In this document: positions 8,135 to 17,758 of the stretch, one piece after another | Layout of the letters: each line of letters starts with the position of its first letter | Numbering within the stretch: position 1 is the stretch's first letter | NCBI GenBank assembly: GCA_043801855.1 | Contig: JAZDLQ010000015.1 | Location: 1 to 56,839, forward strand | Source of the DNA: CAYTWW01 sp043801855 | GTDB lineage: Archaea > Nanobdellota > Nanobdellia > Woesearchaeales > GW2011-AR15 | DNA length: 56,839 nucleotides | Direction of reading: 5' to 3' | Notes under the pieces: model-generated | What the model saw: the letters and a program-made list of their open reading frames with translations, nothing else | Databases searched by the model: none | What the model was told of the DNA's origin: nothing | Position numbers and translations under genes: made by a program

Positions 8135-9312
8135 CTTATCGCATTCTGCCTTTCTTTTTTATAATCAAAAACTATTCCTTTTAAGATATCTGGTGATTTT
8201 TCCTTTTTCTGCTCTTTATTTAATGCGCCAATTAAATCCGACTTTTTGATGAATACAAAACTATCAATCAATTCATGCTCCAAATTACTTATATCAATTA
8301 ATATAAACTCTTTCTCTGCTATGCTGCTTTTCTTTTTTGCAAATAGTATTACGCTTATTTTTTCTTTTTTTAAAAAAATAATTGCATCATTTGATATGAC
8401 ACTTATGTCTTCAACAAATAAGACGTCCTGTTCATTAATCTTTTTCCTGTTTGATTCAATTTCTTCTTTTCCAAGATTTCTTAACTTTTTTGCAACTATA
8501 TATCTCTCACTTTGCACAAGGTAATAGCCAAGCCTTTCATTTTTTTTTTGAATTTTGAATAACTCACTTGAAAACTTCTTTAATGCTTCTTCAAGTGCAA
8601 GTATTTTTCTCTCTTTAAATGAAAGCCTTTTTTTTGAAAAGGAATCAATATCAATTTCTTTACTACACTCTCTATCCAATTCTTCCTGCTTTTTATCAAG
8701 AGCCTGCCTGAGGCGCAGGTTATGCATTCTTAGAAACAGAATTTCTTTTTCTTCTTTAGTCAATTCTTTTTGAGGAGTTAACTGCCTTATTTTTTTTCTT
8801 TTGGCTTCAGCAATTGCCTCATTTCCCTTTTCCTCAAGCGTGCTTATCGCATTATTGATGCTTATATTTTCAAGGATGACAAGTGATATTACCCTGCTTT
8901 GCAGGCCTTGCTTATTTTCCCGTTCAAGAGTTGCCTTTATTTTTTTTATTAGTTCAAGATAGGAATGATAAGCATATATTGCGCTTGCAATTGCATCTAT
9001 CTCGTGTGCATTCTTAACATATTTTATGAACTTGCTGGTTGTGACAAGCCTCTTTTTCTCTCCTTTTTTTGTGTCATAGGAAGGAGCTGCAATTTTTGCC
9101 CCAACTTTTTGAGAGAACTCTTTAATAAATGATGGAATTTCTTTTTTATCTGTTCCAATTATTATTGGCTCACCGTGCAAGATTGCTTTTGAAATCATCT
9201 CAGAAATAGAAAAATCTTTTTTTGATTCAACTCCTATTAGATTAAAATCAAAATCAATTGCGGCATAAGCACTTGTTGTTCCAGGGTCTATTCCAAGGAT
9301 AATTGGCCTCAT
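8131..9312 (-). CDS. DUF460 family, predicted RNase H-like nuclease
   Basis: Archaeal DUF460 (COG2433) protein. Residues 1-145 form an RNase H/RuvC-like fold beginning ILGIDPGTTSAYAAIDF, with IIIGTDKK and NAHEIDAIASAIYAY holding further acidic residues. A long charged coiled coil (about 165-295) follows, then a C-terminal domain. A nucleic acid role is inferred from the fold; activity is undemonstrated as far as I know. I chose the ATG at 9312, two bases after the Hel308 stop and preceded by GAGGA; a TTG 15 bases upstream is also open. It is coupled to the Hel308 fragment. Confidence 0.85.
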   Translation of the reverse strand: MRPIILGIDPGTTSAYAAIDFDFNLIGVESKKDFSISEMISKAILHGEPIIIGTDKKEIPSFIKEFSQKVGAKIAAPSYDTKKGEKKRLVTTSKFIKYVKNAHEIDAIASAIYAYHSYLELIKKIKATLERENKQGLQSRVISLVILENISINNAISTLEEKGNEAIAEAKRKKIRQLTPQKELTKEEKEILFLRMHNLRLRQALDKKQEELDRECSKEIDIDSFSKKRLSFKERKILALEEALKKFSSELFKIQKKNERLGYYLVQSERYIVAKKLRNLGKEEIESNRKKINEQDVLFVEDISVISNDAIIFLKKEKISVILFAKKKSSIAEKEFILIDISNLEHELIDSFVFIKKSDLIGALNKEQKKEKSPDILKGIVFDYKKERQNAIR

Positions 9313-9313
9313 T

Positions 9314-12300
9314 TTAGAAGTCCTCAATATTTATCTGGCCTTTTCTTTTGTTTTTTGGAATAACATCTTTTATAATATCTTCGCCTGACTGCTTTTTTAC
9401 ATCCAGCGCTATTGCTTTTCCAAGTATCTGGGATAATTTGGCAACATCGCAGGCTCTTATGTCTCCTATATTTTTTATACCATTTCGGAAAAGCTTTCTT
9501 GCCCTTACTCTTCCTATACCCTCAAGCTTGACAAGCGGTATAAGCTCATCTTTTATTCCATGCCTTAGCCTGAATCTGGTTTTACGGATTATCTTAACTA
9601 CATCGCGGAACTCAAGCAAGATAGCAAGCTCTTCAGCTGCATAAGAAACCCAGTCCGCGCTTTCTTTTTTTACATTAAATTCACCTGGCCGGACATTATA
9701 ATTTTCAAGAATATATTCCTCGTCTTTTTCATTAAGCCATTCTTCAAGAACAATTGCGGTTTTTGTGGCAGATAGAAAATCATCATATTCAGGGTCAAAA
9801 TAAGTTGGTTCAAGCACAATAGAATTTTTCTTTGATAATGTCTCTTCGATTTCGGGAATTTCTTTTGCTCTTGCAGTGAAAATCGGCCTCATTTCAAGTG
9901 TGTTTGAAGCCATATGTAAAATTGAAAACTCATTAGCAATCTTATTTGCAGCGCGCTTCATGCAGGCTATAAGAAAATTTGCAGTATAAGGGTCAATATA
10001 AAGTTCAGAAACCCTTTTTCCAATAATTGTTGCATCAATTTTTCCTTGACCAATTATCTCATCAGCTGATACAAAATCGCTTGCCGCAACGCTGGTCTTT
10101 ACAAACTCCCATTCTTCAAGCATCTGTATTATTTTTGATAATATCGCTTCAATCTTATTTTCATCCCTGAACTGATAGCCGTAGAATGTCTTTTCAAAAA
10201 AAGAGAGAAGGTCTTCTTTACTTCTGCATACACCGCTTGCAACTAAGCTTAATACATATGTCCTTAGAACAGGTTCAACTGCAAGTTTTGAGTAGATATT
10301 CTCAGGGCTACCGTCTACAAATCTTTTTTTAATCTCTTCTTTTTCAGTCTCTGTCTGCGCAACTGAAATTGCTTCGCCGAACTTGTCATTATAATCAGGT
10401 CTTCCTGCCCTTCCGATGCATTGATGATATTCAAGAGTTGGAATCCACTGCATTCCCCATCTTCCGCCGTATCTTTTTAAGTCTTTCATAATGGCACGAA
10501 ATGCTGGAAGATTCAACCCAAAAGAATTGTGAACTAAAATTCCTTCTGCGACAAAAAAATGCTTATTTTGCCGATTATTTGAAAGCACAACATCATAAAC
10601 AGATTCAGAGTCTTCTTTTTTTACTGTTTCAATTTTTTTAATCTTGTCCCAGAATATGTCGCCTTCAAAATCTGCATCTCTCCAGCCTTTTTTAATTACT
10701 TTGCTAAACCCTTTATTGCAAATAGGGCAATTTTCAAATTCAAAAAATGACGCAAATTCTAATTTATCTTGAAATAGAAACTTATGAAAAAATTTGCCAA
10801 TTGGATTTAAATACCAAATCCAATCGCGATTCTTATATCTTTTTTTTGAGATAAGCTGATAGTGATGATTTAAGCGATTGCCTGTTTTATGCCTTGGTAG
10901 AAAGCCTAATACTTTTGTAAGGTGTGTTGATTTCAGTTCACCATATACACCAAGTGCATTTATTATTTTTAATTTCTTTTTACCCCATACTTTATGGCTT
11001 TCTGTTCTTCCTGAAAATAAGTCATGGTATATCCTATAATTGCATTTTTTACATTCGAAATAATTTATATTGTCTTCAATTTGTTTTAATATGTTAAATA
11101 GTGCTTCTTTTTTTCTCTCTACTTTGAAATTTATTTCTTTTTGAAATATTTGAAGGCTTTTCTTATTTACAATCAATAATTCATAAGATTTTTTCGTAGG
11201 ATATTCTTTGCTGTAAATTTTCATGGTTGAGGCTTTTCTTTCAAGCAACATTGTTACTATGCAGAATCTAAGAAGTAGCTTTTGCACATTTTTAATTAGC
11301 CTTATTGAAGTATTAGCAAAGCCAACCGCTTTAATTCCTTTTTGAACATACCCATCTGTGTCATAGAGACCTTGAAGCAGCGATTTGGTGCATTCCTCGT
11401 TTGCTGACAATAATTTTTCATTAATATGTTTGTCAATTCCTTTTTCAACACCGCAATTGCAGAGAAATTCTCTAAACCAGGAAGCTTTTGTTAAAACTAA
11501 GGATGGAGTTCCGTAGTAGTTTTTTGATAGGTTATAATGAATATTGAGATTTTTGCATGTTTCAATAATGGAGTTAAAAATTTCAAAATCTTTTCCGACA
11601 ATGCATGGGCTCCCTTTGTATATTATTTTATTTTTAATTTTTTCAGCACCAGAGTATCCGTCGCCTAACATCGCTCCTATGAGATAATGCACATCAGTAC
11701 TCAGCAGATTGCTGTCAAAAGAAATTTCATTTTCTGTGACAAAATCATTGAAATTGGCATTATCTGTTTTTTTCAAACTAATTTTTCCAATGGTTGCAAT
11801 TTTATCAGATTTCTGGCATTCACTAGCGCAGATTGTCTGCTTATTTGTCCCTCTTTTTACTAAAATCTCATGATTTGGTGTGAGTGTAATGGAATAGCCT
11901 GAGACTGAAGTTATTCTAATAAGATTTTTTTCGTTAAAATTTTTATCAATTTTTAGTGCTTTCATACACATTAACTTGTTATTATTGGAAAGCACAAAAA
12001 GAGGATTTTTAGAGCTAAATTTATTGACTATTGTTTCTTTCATTCCATGCCAAATCTTAGTATTCTCTGATAAGCATAGCGTTGGCGTGCAGCATATAAT
12101 TTTAATTGTGCCTGCTTTGAAATTATCTTCAATTAACTTGCGCTGCTCTGAAGCAAGACCGGCATGATGAAAAGCAATTCCTTTTTTTAATATAGATGAT
12201 AACCTTTTACATTGTTTAGTTGGAGTGCTTAATGCATGAAGAGCTTTTTCTGATAGTTGAATTAATTCTGTATTTTCTGACTTCACTAAATCTGATATTT

Positions 12301-12433
12301 TTTCGGCAGTAGCTTCAGCGCTTGCTTTAGTGCTGCAAAAAACTAATGCCTGCTTTCCTATTGAAAGAGTGTCAAGTGCAATATTTATTGCAGGAGAATC
12401 TGTAAGTTCGCTTATTTTTTTGCTTTCAGGCAT
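9314..12433 (-). CDS. hel308: Hel308 helicase, C-terminal half, with intein
   Basis: The exteins match the second half of the archaeal Ski2-like helicase Hel308, which unwinds lagging-strand forks. They start in RecA2 (ALVFCSTKASAEATAEKI, FHHAGLASEQRKLIEDNF, ICCTPTL), resume after the intein with SFGLNLPAFRAI, and include QCIGRAGRPDYN, the ratchet domain and a C-terminal helix-hairpin-helix (LVKLEGIGRVRARKLF). Without the intein it is 522 residues against about 700 for the full enzyme. The first RecA domain with the ATP-binding Walker A is absent, and the opposite-strand gene upstream leaves no room for it. A TATA-like stretch near 12455-12465 suggests its own promoter. Probably a split gene; truncation is the alternative. 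Confidence 0.88.
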   Translation of the reverse strand: MPESKKISELTDSPAINIALDTLSIGKQALVFCSTKASAEATAEKISDLVKSENTELIQLSEKALHALSTPTKQCKRLSSILKKGIAFHHAGLASEQRKLIEDNFKAGTIKIICCTPTLCLSENTKIWHGMKETIVNKFSSKNPLFVLSNNNKLMCMKALKIDKNFNEKNLIRITSVSGYSITLTPNHEILVKRGTNKQTICASECQKSDKIATIGKISLKKTDNANFNDFVTENEISFDSNLLSTDVHYLIGAMLGDGYSGAEKIKNKIIYKGSPCIVGKDFEIFNSIIETCKNLNIHYNLSKNYYGTPSLVLTKASWFREFLCNCGVEKGIDKHINEKLLSANEECTKSLLQGLYDTDGYVQKGIKAVGFANTSIRLIKNVQKLLLRFCIVTMLLERKASTMKIYSKEYPTKKSYELLIVNKKSLQIFQKEINFKVERKKEALFNILKQIEDNINYFECKKCNYRIYHDLFSGRTESHKVWGKKKLKIINALGVYGELKSTHLTKVLGFLPRHKTGNRLNHHYQLISKKRYKNRDWIWYLNPIGKFFHKFLFQDKLEFASFFEFENCPICNKGFSKVIKKGWRDADFEGDIFWDKIKKIETVKKEDSESVYDVVLSNNRQNKHFFVAEGILVHNSFGLNLPAFRAIMKDLKRYGGRWGMQWIPTLEYHQCIGRAGRPDYNDKFGEAISVAQTETEKEEIKKRFVDGSPENIYSKLAVEPVLRTYVLSLVASGVCRSKEDLLSFFEKTFYGYQFRDENKIEAILSKIIQMLEEWEFVKTSVAASDFVSADEIIGQGKIDATIIGKRVSELYIDPYTANFLIACMKRAANKIANEFSILHMASNTLEMRPIFTARAKEIPEIEETLSKKNSIVLEPTYFDPEYDDFLSATKTAIVLEEWLNEKDEEYILENYNVRPGEFNVKKESADWVSYAAEELAILLEFRDVVKIIRKTRFRLRHGIKDELIPLVKLEGIGRVRARKLFRNGIKNIGDIRACDVAKLSQILGKAIALDVKKQSGEDIIKDVIPKNKRKGQINIEDF
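10526..12076 (-). mobile_element. intein with LAGLIDADG homing endonuclease in Hel308
   Basis: A 517-residue in-frame insertion between TPTL and SFGLNLP of Hel308, where uninterrupted homologues read TPTLAAGVNLPA. It starts with Cys (CLSENTKIWHG, splicing block A), has block B TPNHEIL, two LAGLIDADG-type helices (LIGAMLGDGYS and LLQGLYDTDGYV), block F SVYDVVLSNN and ends VHN before a Ser+1. All expected splicing residues are present (Cys1, block B His, penultimate His, Asn517, Ser+1), so splicing should work. Cys-pair motifs in the middle (FECKKCNY, CPICNK) suggest a zinc-binding DNA-recognition insert. Confidence 0.92.
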
Positions 12434-12551
12434 TAGAATAACTAGAATAATAATTGATATTTAAAAATACACACCTTAAAAATATAAAAAATAGATCTCT
12501 TTAAACATATTCTCCGTAGTATTTATATATAAAATGCATTAAACTTCAAAA

Positions 12552-14123
12552 ATGCCTGCTAAATTTAACAATGTTGAGCTTACCGGAACGCCTGGTTCAG
12601 ATAAAACAGGTATTTTGAAGGCAACGCTTGAAACCATGGCTTATTATTTAGGAGTAATTCCGCTTTCGATTTCATTAGGAGATCTTGTTAGGCAGATTTC
12701 GTCTCAAACATTGGGAACAATTCCAGAAAGAATACCTGATTTGCCTGCATCAGTTCAATGACTTCTTGCAGTAGGCGCTATTAACGCCGCTGCTGTTTTA
12801 CTTTATGAGCATAGAGACCAGAATGGAGATAGCCCTGTTTTACTTGAGCATGCAAATACTATGCCGATTGATGGTGTTACTGCTCATTTGTTTCCACATG
12901 ACCAGCTTGCTATTCTTCAAAAAGCAGCCGGAGAAATAAGATATGTTGTTACTTTAGTTGAAGATGAGATTAGAATGGGTGATCGACTCGCAAACACTTC
13001 ATTTTTTGGGCATCTTCAAGGCGAGGCAAGGCTTGAAGAGATGCTCCGCTGGACAGCTGCTGAGGTTGGAGCATTAAGCATTTACCCTAGTAAAACACCA
13101 TTAGGTAATGAAATCAGGCATATTATTACACCAACTGACTGTGCTAGTGAAACTGTAGCCAAGCTTATGACAGATGAATCTCCAACAGTTGTATATGCTG
13201 GCTGTCCAATATCACATCTTAGAGAAAAAGAAGGAGACGGCCTTACTGAAAGAGATAGAAAAAGCAGATTACGCTCTAATATTATAGCATTCCAAAAAAG
13301 ATTATCTGATTATTGTGTTTCTATTGTGCCTATTACAATGGCTGATGGCAGGGCAAATAATCCTTTTTTACAGACACATGTTATTAACAGGGATTTAAAT
13401 TGGTTCATCAGGTCTGCAGATTGCATGATTGCTTATTATCCTGATGAAGGAATAAAATCAAAAGGGCTTGAATCAGAACTCGATAGAGCCAAACAAACAG
13501 GCAAATTTACAATCATTATTTCACAAGATTATGCAAGAAAAGAAGTTTTTGACAGCCAATATGATTTATGCTTTGCAACATCTGATGATTTTTTCAAGGC
13601 AGTTGATGATTCCGTGCATCCAAAATACGATAATACCAAAATGGCATACCTAAGAAGGTTTCTTGATGATCATTTTTATGTGCCGCGTTATGCCAGCATT
13701 AGGCCTTATGATATTGCTGTAGATGTTGTAACTGATACGCATCAGCACATCTTTGTAAATAACCATAGCAGAATTGAACTGCCGCATACAAATAGGCAAA
13801 CTAAACCTTCACAATTGGTTGAAACAGAGACAGAGACAATCGCTAGATTATGCATGGAATCTTTGCGAATAAATGAATATACTTTAAAGCCAAATTATGC
13901 TATTTTTGAACTGGGACCAGGCAAATATGTAAGAATATATCAAATAGAAAACTGGTCACCAACATTGCGGGAAATGAGTGCAATATCAGGAGAACTAATG
14001 TTAACTCCACAGGCAGTAATGAATGCAGCACAAGCTACTGGTGCAGAATACCAGGTAATGCCTTGGGTTATAGATTATATGCGATATCTCCAAGGTAAAC
14101 CTCCACAGAGATATGCTATTTAA
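12552..14123 (+). pseudogene. P-loop plus deoxyribosyltransferase-like protein, in-frame TGA
   Basis: One frame is open for 524 codons except a TGA at 12759-12761. The N-terminal part (ELTGTPGSDKTGILKATLE) is a P-loop like those of small nucleotide kinases. Reading continues across the TGA (PASVQ, stop, LLAVGAINAAAVLLYEH) with no change of frame. From about residue 218 a segment (VYAGCPISHLR, then INRDLNWFIRSADCMIAYY and LESELDRAKQTGKFTIII) resembles the nucleoside 2-deoxyribosyltransferase-like fold. A CGA-to-TGA transition would explain the stop. If truly broken, a restart at ATG 12861 would yield the 420-residue C-terminal part. A nucleotide-metabolism or signalling role is inference. Confidence 0.65.
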
Positions 14124-14142
14124 ATGAAATAAAAAAGTATTT

Positions 14143-15015
14143 CTACTGCTTAATAAACGCATTTTGCATTGTTTCATGTTTGTAAACGCTTGGTACTTTT
14201 CCTTTCTCAGCATACATGTAAAGTGCTGTATTAAATACAGTATTTGCTGTTCCAAAAACAAGCATGATTATTATAATATACAGAACGCCTAGTGCTAACA
14301 CTGCAACTCCTGCCTGCCACATAACAGTTAGAAGTAAAAACCCAGGCACTCCAAAGATTATTATACCCGCAATTATAAAAAGCACCTGAACAAGACCTAA
14401 GCCATAATGCCTTATAATTGATTCACCCCATGTTTTTTTAACTGCAATTGTAGATTTCTTTAAGGCTTCAAATGGGCCGACATTATCAAACACCATTGCA
14501 GGAACTACAAATACGCTTACTATTGACCAAAGAAGGCCAAGTATGCTTCTTGCTCCCGAAAGAAGCATTTTAGCTAGAGCATTATTGCTTTTCCTTGCTG
14601 CATTTTCAATGCTGTTTAATATAATTCCAACAATTGCTGATACGATAGACCACATAAAGATTAAGTGTATTCTTTTGAATGCTTCTTTTAATCCTTCTGA
14701 AAAAGTAGGGTCTCCTCCTTCGAATCTTTTTTTTGCACAGTAAACTACTGCAACGTTAAAGAAAGTTGAGATAAATGCAATACCCAAATAAAGCAAAAAC
14801 ATAACAATCAGGTATGCAAGATCTCCTAATTTGTCAAAACCTAATTCAACCATAATATTTGACATTAGAAAAGGAACTGCCATAACTGCAAAAAATATTA
14901 TTGAAAAAAATGATGCAAGTATAGGAAAAATTAAAATTTCCTTATCTGCTTTAATCACGCTAAATGTCTGCTTAGTTAAATCCCAGCTTCTAGTAAACGT
15001 ATCACCAATTCCCAT
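14143..15015 (-). CDS. DUF6159-like polytopic membrane protein
   Basis: A 290-residue integral membrane protein with about six hydrophobic segments. The start GIGDTFTRSWDLTKQTFSVIKADKEILIFPIL and the central VVPAMVFDNVGPFEALKKS are typical of the DUF6159 family found in archaea and bacteria. No function is known. It is transcribed alone from a start preceded by AAGGGGGAAT (good Shine-Dalgarno) and is convergent with the interrupted gene at 12552-14123. Confidence 0.75.
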   Translation of the reverse strand: MGIGDTFTRSWDLTKQTFSVIKADKEILIFPILASFFSIIFFAVMAVPFLMSNIMVELGFDKLGDLAYLIVMFLLYLGIAFISTFFNVAVVYCAKKRFEGGDPTFSEGLKEAFKRIHLIFMWSIVSAIVGIILNSIENAARKSNNALAKMLLSGARSILGLLWSIVSVFVVPAMVFDNVGPFEALKKSTIAVKKTWGESIIRHYGLGLVQVLFIIAGIIIFGVPGFLLLTVMWQAGVAVLALGVLYIIIIMLVFGTANTVFNTALYMYAEKGKVPSVYKHETMQNAFIKQ

Positions 15016-15102
15016 AGTAAATTCCCCCTTATGAATTTATTAAATTTAAATTGTTACAATAGGTATAAATAGATTGCGATTTTTTAATTGTTTTAAAGCA
15101 CT

Positions 15103-15927
15103 TTAGTAGCTAATCCACGTCTTTTGCTTTCCAAACAATGAGTATGACACTATAACTATCTCTTTCATACTTTTCTCTGTCCCTAATTTTAGTATTTGCT
15201 CTGCCATTTCCCGATGCTTTGCGCTATAAGCATCAAGAGAAAATTCATAATTACTGAAAACGGATTTAAGCTTAATTAGAAGTACAATATTTACAAGGCT
15301 TTCTGATAATTCCTCATCAAACTCATCGTATTTCTCTTTGAAAAATCTGTTTATATAATTCCTAAATAATATATGAAACATTTCATGTGCAATAACATAA
15401 TTTGAAGCCTTGCCCCACCTGTGCTGTATGATTATCTGATCGTTTGTCGAATTATGGAATCCGCCACTGCAGACAATACTCAGATAGCATTTATAATTAA
15501 GAGAATTCCATTCGAGATTGAACATTTTTTCCATCTCATAGAAGTACCTTCTCTCGATTGTTCTCCAGTTTTTTTCAAGACGCTCTTTGGAACTAAGCAA
15601 TACTGCTGCATTCTTTTTGAACATTGCATCTATTGCACTTTTTACTGCTTCTTTTTTGGAACTGTCATACTCTTTTATATCAAGTCCAAGATTGAAAATT
15701 GCGTCAGGCGCAAGCTTATTGTTTTTAAGGCACAGCTTTAGCGAGAAAAGCTCAATTTTTGGGTCAATCATAAACTCGATTTGCGGCAAGCTTGCAATTT
15801 CCCTGTCATTACCTCTGCCTTTTCCGCTTATGAATGTTCCTTCTTCTAATTCAAGGCCGCATTTCTTGCAGAAAATACCATCACTTGACTTTAGGATTTC
15901 CTCACTTTTACAATCAGGGCATATCAT
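15103..15927 (-). CDS. zinc-ribbon protein with HExxH metallopeptidase motif
   Basis: A 274-residue protein. Residues 1-24 form a TFIIB-like zinc ribbon (CPDC at 3-6, CKKC at 20-23). The centre (IIIQHRWGKASNYVIAHE, continuing MFHILF) contains an HExxH zinc motif near residue 180, followed about 25 residues later by an acidic DEELSESLVNIVLL helix that could give the third ligand. This is the arrangement of a gluzincin-like peptidase domain. No signal peptide, so it is cytoplasmic. The substrate is unknown. Confidence 0.6.
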   Translation of the reverse strand: MICPDCKSEEILKSSDGIFCKKCGLELEEGTFISGKGRGNDREIASLPQIEFMIDPKIELFSLKLCLKNNKLAPDAIFNLGLDIKEYDSSKKEAVKSAIDAMFKKNAAVLLSSKERLEKNWRTIERRYFYEMEKMFNLEWNSLNYKCYLSIVCSGGFHNSTNDQIIIQHRWGKASNYVIAHEMFHILFRNYINRFFKEKYDEFDEELSESLVNIVLLIKLKSVFSNYEFSLDAYSAKHREMAEQILKLGTEKSMKEIVIVSYSLFGKQKTWISY

Positions 15928-16083
15928 ATTGAATCACTTAGAAAGATAGTGGATTCTTAATATTATGCATAATCGACATGAAAAACAGTTTTAACTATAA
16001 AAAAATTGAATATGACTTCAAGCCAAATTGCAATCTTGACATCTTATTAATATACGATAGCATTCACTATTTTTGGTGATAAC

Positions 16084-17290
16084 ATGAAGAAAATAATCTT
16101 ATTATTGATAATAACAATATTCTTAGTTCAACTAGCAAGTGCTACAATTGTTAGCGGATATAAGCATACTTTTGATTATTATGCAGTTACCTTTGATGGT
16201 GAGGGTGATGCGATTGTTTCTGCGCAGCTAAACATTGAAAACACCCAGAAAGAGCCGATTAAGTCTCTGACTTTGGAATTTCCTAAAAGAATAATACTCT
16301 ATGATGCTGTATTTCAATCTGATGGAAGAATATGTAAAGTATATAGTGAAGGAAAGCAATGTGACAATTATTTAAGGTTTGATGAGTCCAGGATAAAAGA
16401 ACAAGTTCTTTCTGATGTAACTGCTGTCACATTTTATCTACCTAATGAAATTACAGAGGGAAATAGAGCAAAACTTATCCTTTCATATAAAAATAGATAG
16501 ATACGCAAAGAAAATCATAAACTATGGCTTTGACTTTGAAACAATTATTGATAATAAGGCATCTCTCATTGAGAATGTTCAGGTGTCTATTGATGTTGAG
16601 CCTGGGCTATATCTGAAGGATAAGTCTGCAAATATTGAATACAGGCCTGCATTTACAGGTATGCAAAAGGAAGTTGCCTCAAGCACTATGGATACGAACA
16701 GATATGGTGAATATGTGCAATACATTGAAAAGCTGCAGGGTTATACAAAATCATCAAGGATGCTTGATCCAGGCGAATCATTTCATGTAAAAGGCACGTA
16801 TAGTGACTCTTGGATATTACTACACTCTGGAACGATAATTATTTTTGCAGCAATATTTTCATTTGCACTATCTGTATTTATTGCCTATAATAAGAAAATA
16901 AGGAGTCATTGTGGACATACAAGACATTCAGGAAAGCATATGCAACCACAATCTGACACAGGTATCATTGAATCTGTCATGTTTGCTTTTGGCGGTTCTT
17001 TTTTAGTTGTTGTATCAACTATTTCAGGTATATTAAGCATGAAACTTTTTGAAAATAACTATCAGATAAGGGCTTTAATGATGCCTTTGCTACTTACTGT
17101 GATAATAGGCGCCAATATCCTGTTCATTTTCGGGCCAAGCTCCCTAATGTGGAAAAAACACGGAACCACAAAAGGTATTTTGACTTTTGGGCTAACTATT
17201 GGATTTATTATCCTTCTGATTTTTTTTCTTGTTTTAATAAGTTTTTTACTTAATCAGCCAAGGTATAGCATAATGCCTATCATGTATTAG
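16084..17290 (+). pseudogene. secreted/membrane protein broken by 4-bp duplication
   Basis: The first frame (16084-16500) starts with a signal peptide (MKKIILLLIITIFLVQLASA) and a beta-rich extracellular part, and stops at 16498-16500 right after a tandem AGATAGAT (16495-16502). The second frame continues to 17290. Removing one 4-base copy joins them smoothly (SYKNRYAKKIINYGF) into a 400-residue protein with a signal peptide, a lumenal beta domain, a membrane segment near 250 and three more hydrophobic segments toward the C-terminus. The domain order resembles archaeal membrane proteins of unknown role. The ATG is preceded by GGTGA. Confidence 0.7.
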
Positions 17291-17397
17291 AAAAAATAAG
17301 TGGATGCGGCCATTGATTTAAACGAGCGCTTTAACAAAGCCCTCGGAGCAAATCACTAAGGACTATCTTAAGAAAAAATAAGATTGTCCGAATAACA
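17291..17397. repeat. tRNA-associated repeat element, copy 1
   Basis: The core GAGCGCTTTAACAAAGCCCTC folds as a hairpin (17324-17344), followed by GGAGCAAATCACTA and a second hairpin GGACTATCTTA / TAAGATTGTCC (17360-17389), ending CGAATAAC. It is preceded by a worn copy of the 3' end of tRNA-Ile (17291-17323, compare 17521-17553). No open frame. Related copies flank tRNA-Asn and tRNA-Val. Confidence 0.7.
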
Positions 17398-17451
17398 GAT
17401 GTAAACATCACATATAAAGAAATTAAAACATTGGCTAAGGAGAATTTGCCT

Positions 17452-17510
17452 GAGCGCATTAATAAGTCCTCGGGGCAAACATGTGGGACGTTCGCTTCGC
17501 TCAATCCCAC
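17452..17510. repeat. tRNA-associated repeat element, copy 2 (diverged)
   Basis: GAGCGCATTAATAAGTCCTC is a diverged first module; CGGGGCAAAC follows, then a hairpin GTGGGA...TCCCAC (17484-17509) around TTCGCTTCGCTCAA. The same hairpin occurs at 40724-40751 next to tRNA-Val. It ends about 20 bases before the 3' end of tRNA-Ile. Confidence 0.6.
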
Positions 17511-17529
17511 AAAGACATTAAAAAATAAG

Positions 17530-17660
17530 TGGGCCCGCCGTGATTTGAACACGGGACTTTGGGAAAAGATAACAAACAGCTACCTTCTTCACCCGATATC
17601 GGCTAGTCCGAGAATCGACCAATATCAGTCGGGCGCTCCACCTGACTAAGCCACGGGCCC
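17530..17660 (-). tRNA. tRNA-Ile(GAU) with two insertions
   Basis: The acceptor arms GGGCCCG / CGGGCCC, T-arm CCGTG-TTCAAAT-CACGG and anticodon arm CCCGA-CTGATA...A-TCGGG match archaeal tRNA-Ile with anticodon GAU. A 25-base intron follows position 37. A second 32-base insertion lies between the anticodon arm and the T-arm and can form AAGGTA / TATCTT. The gene is 131 bases; removing 57 leaves a normal 74-base tRNA. No CCA is encoded. Confidence 0.85.
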
Positions 17661-17758
17661 ATATGATAGCCTTGGAGTAGGGGTTTATTTAAATAAATTT
17701 CGATAGAAACACACAAATTTGCACTAAATTTAATATTTAAGCTAAAATATTAGAAAGT

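Noticed and set aside
12759..12761. TGA read as selenocysteine or reassigned codon
   Set aside because: No evidence of a SECIS-type structure was seen, and other genes in the window (for example the RelB-like one) end in TGA.
17431..17649. Forward frame across tRNA-Ile
   Set aside because: It lies over the tRNA and repeat element; no ribosome site or family pattern.
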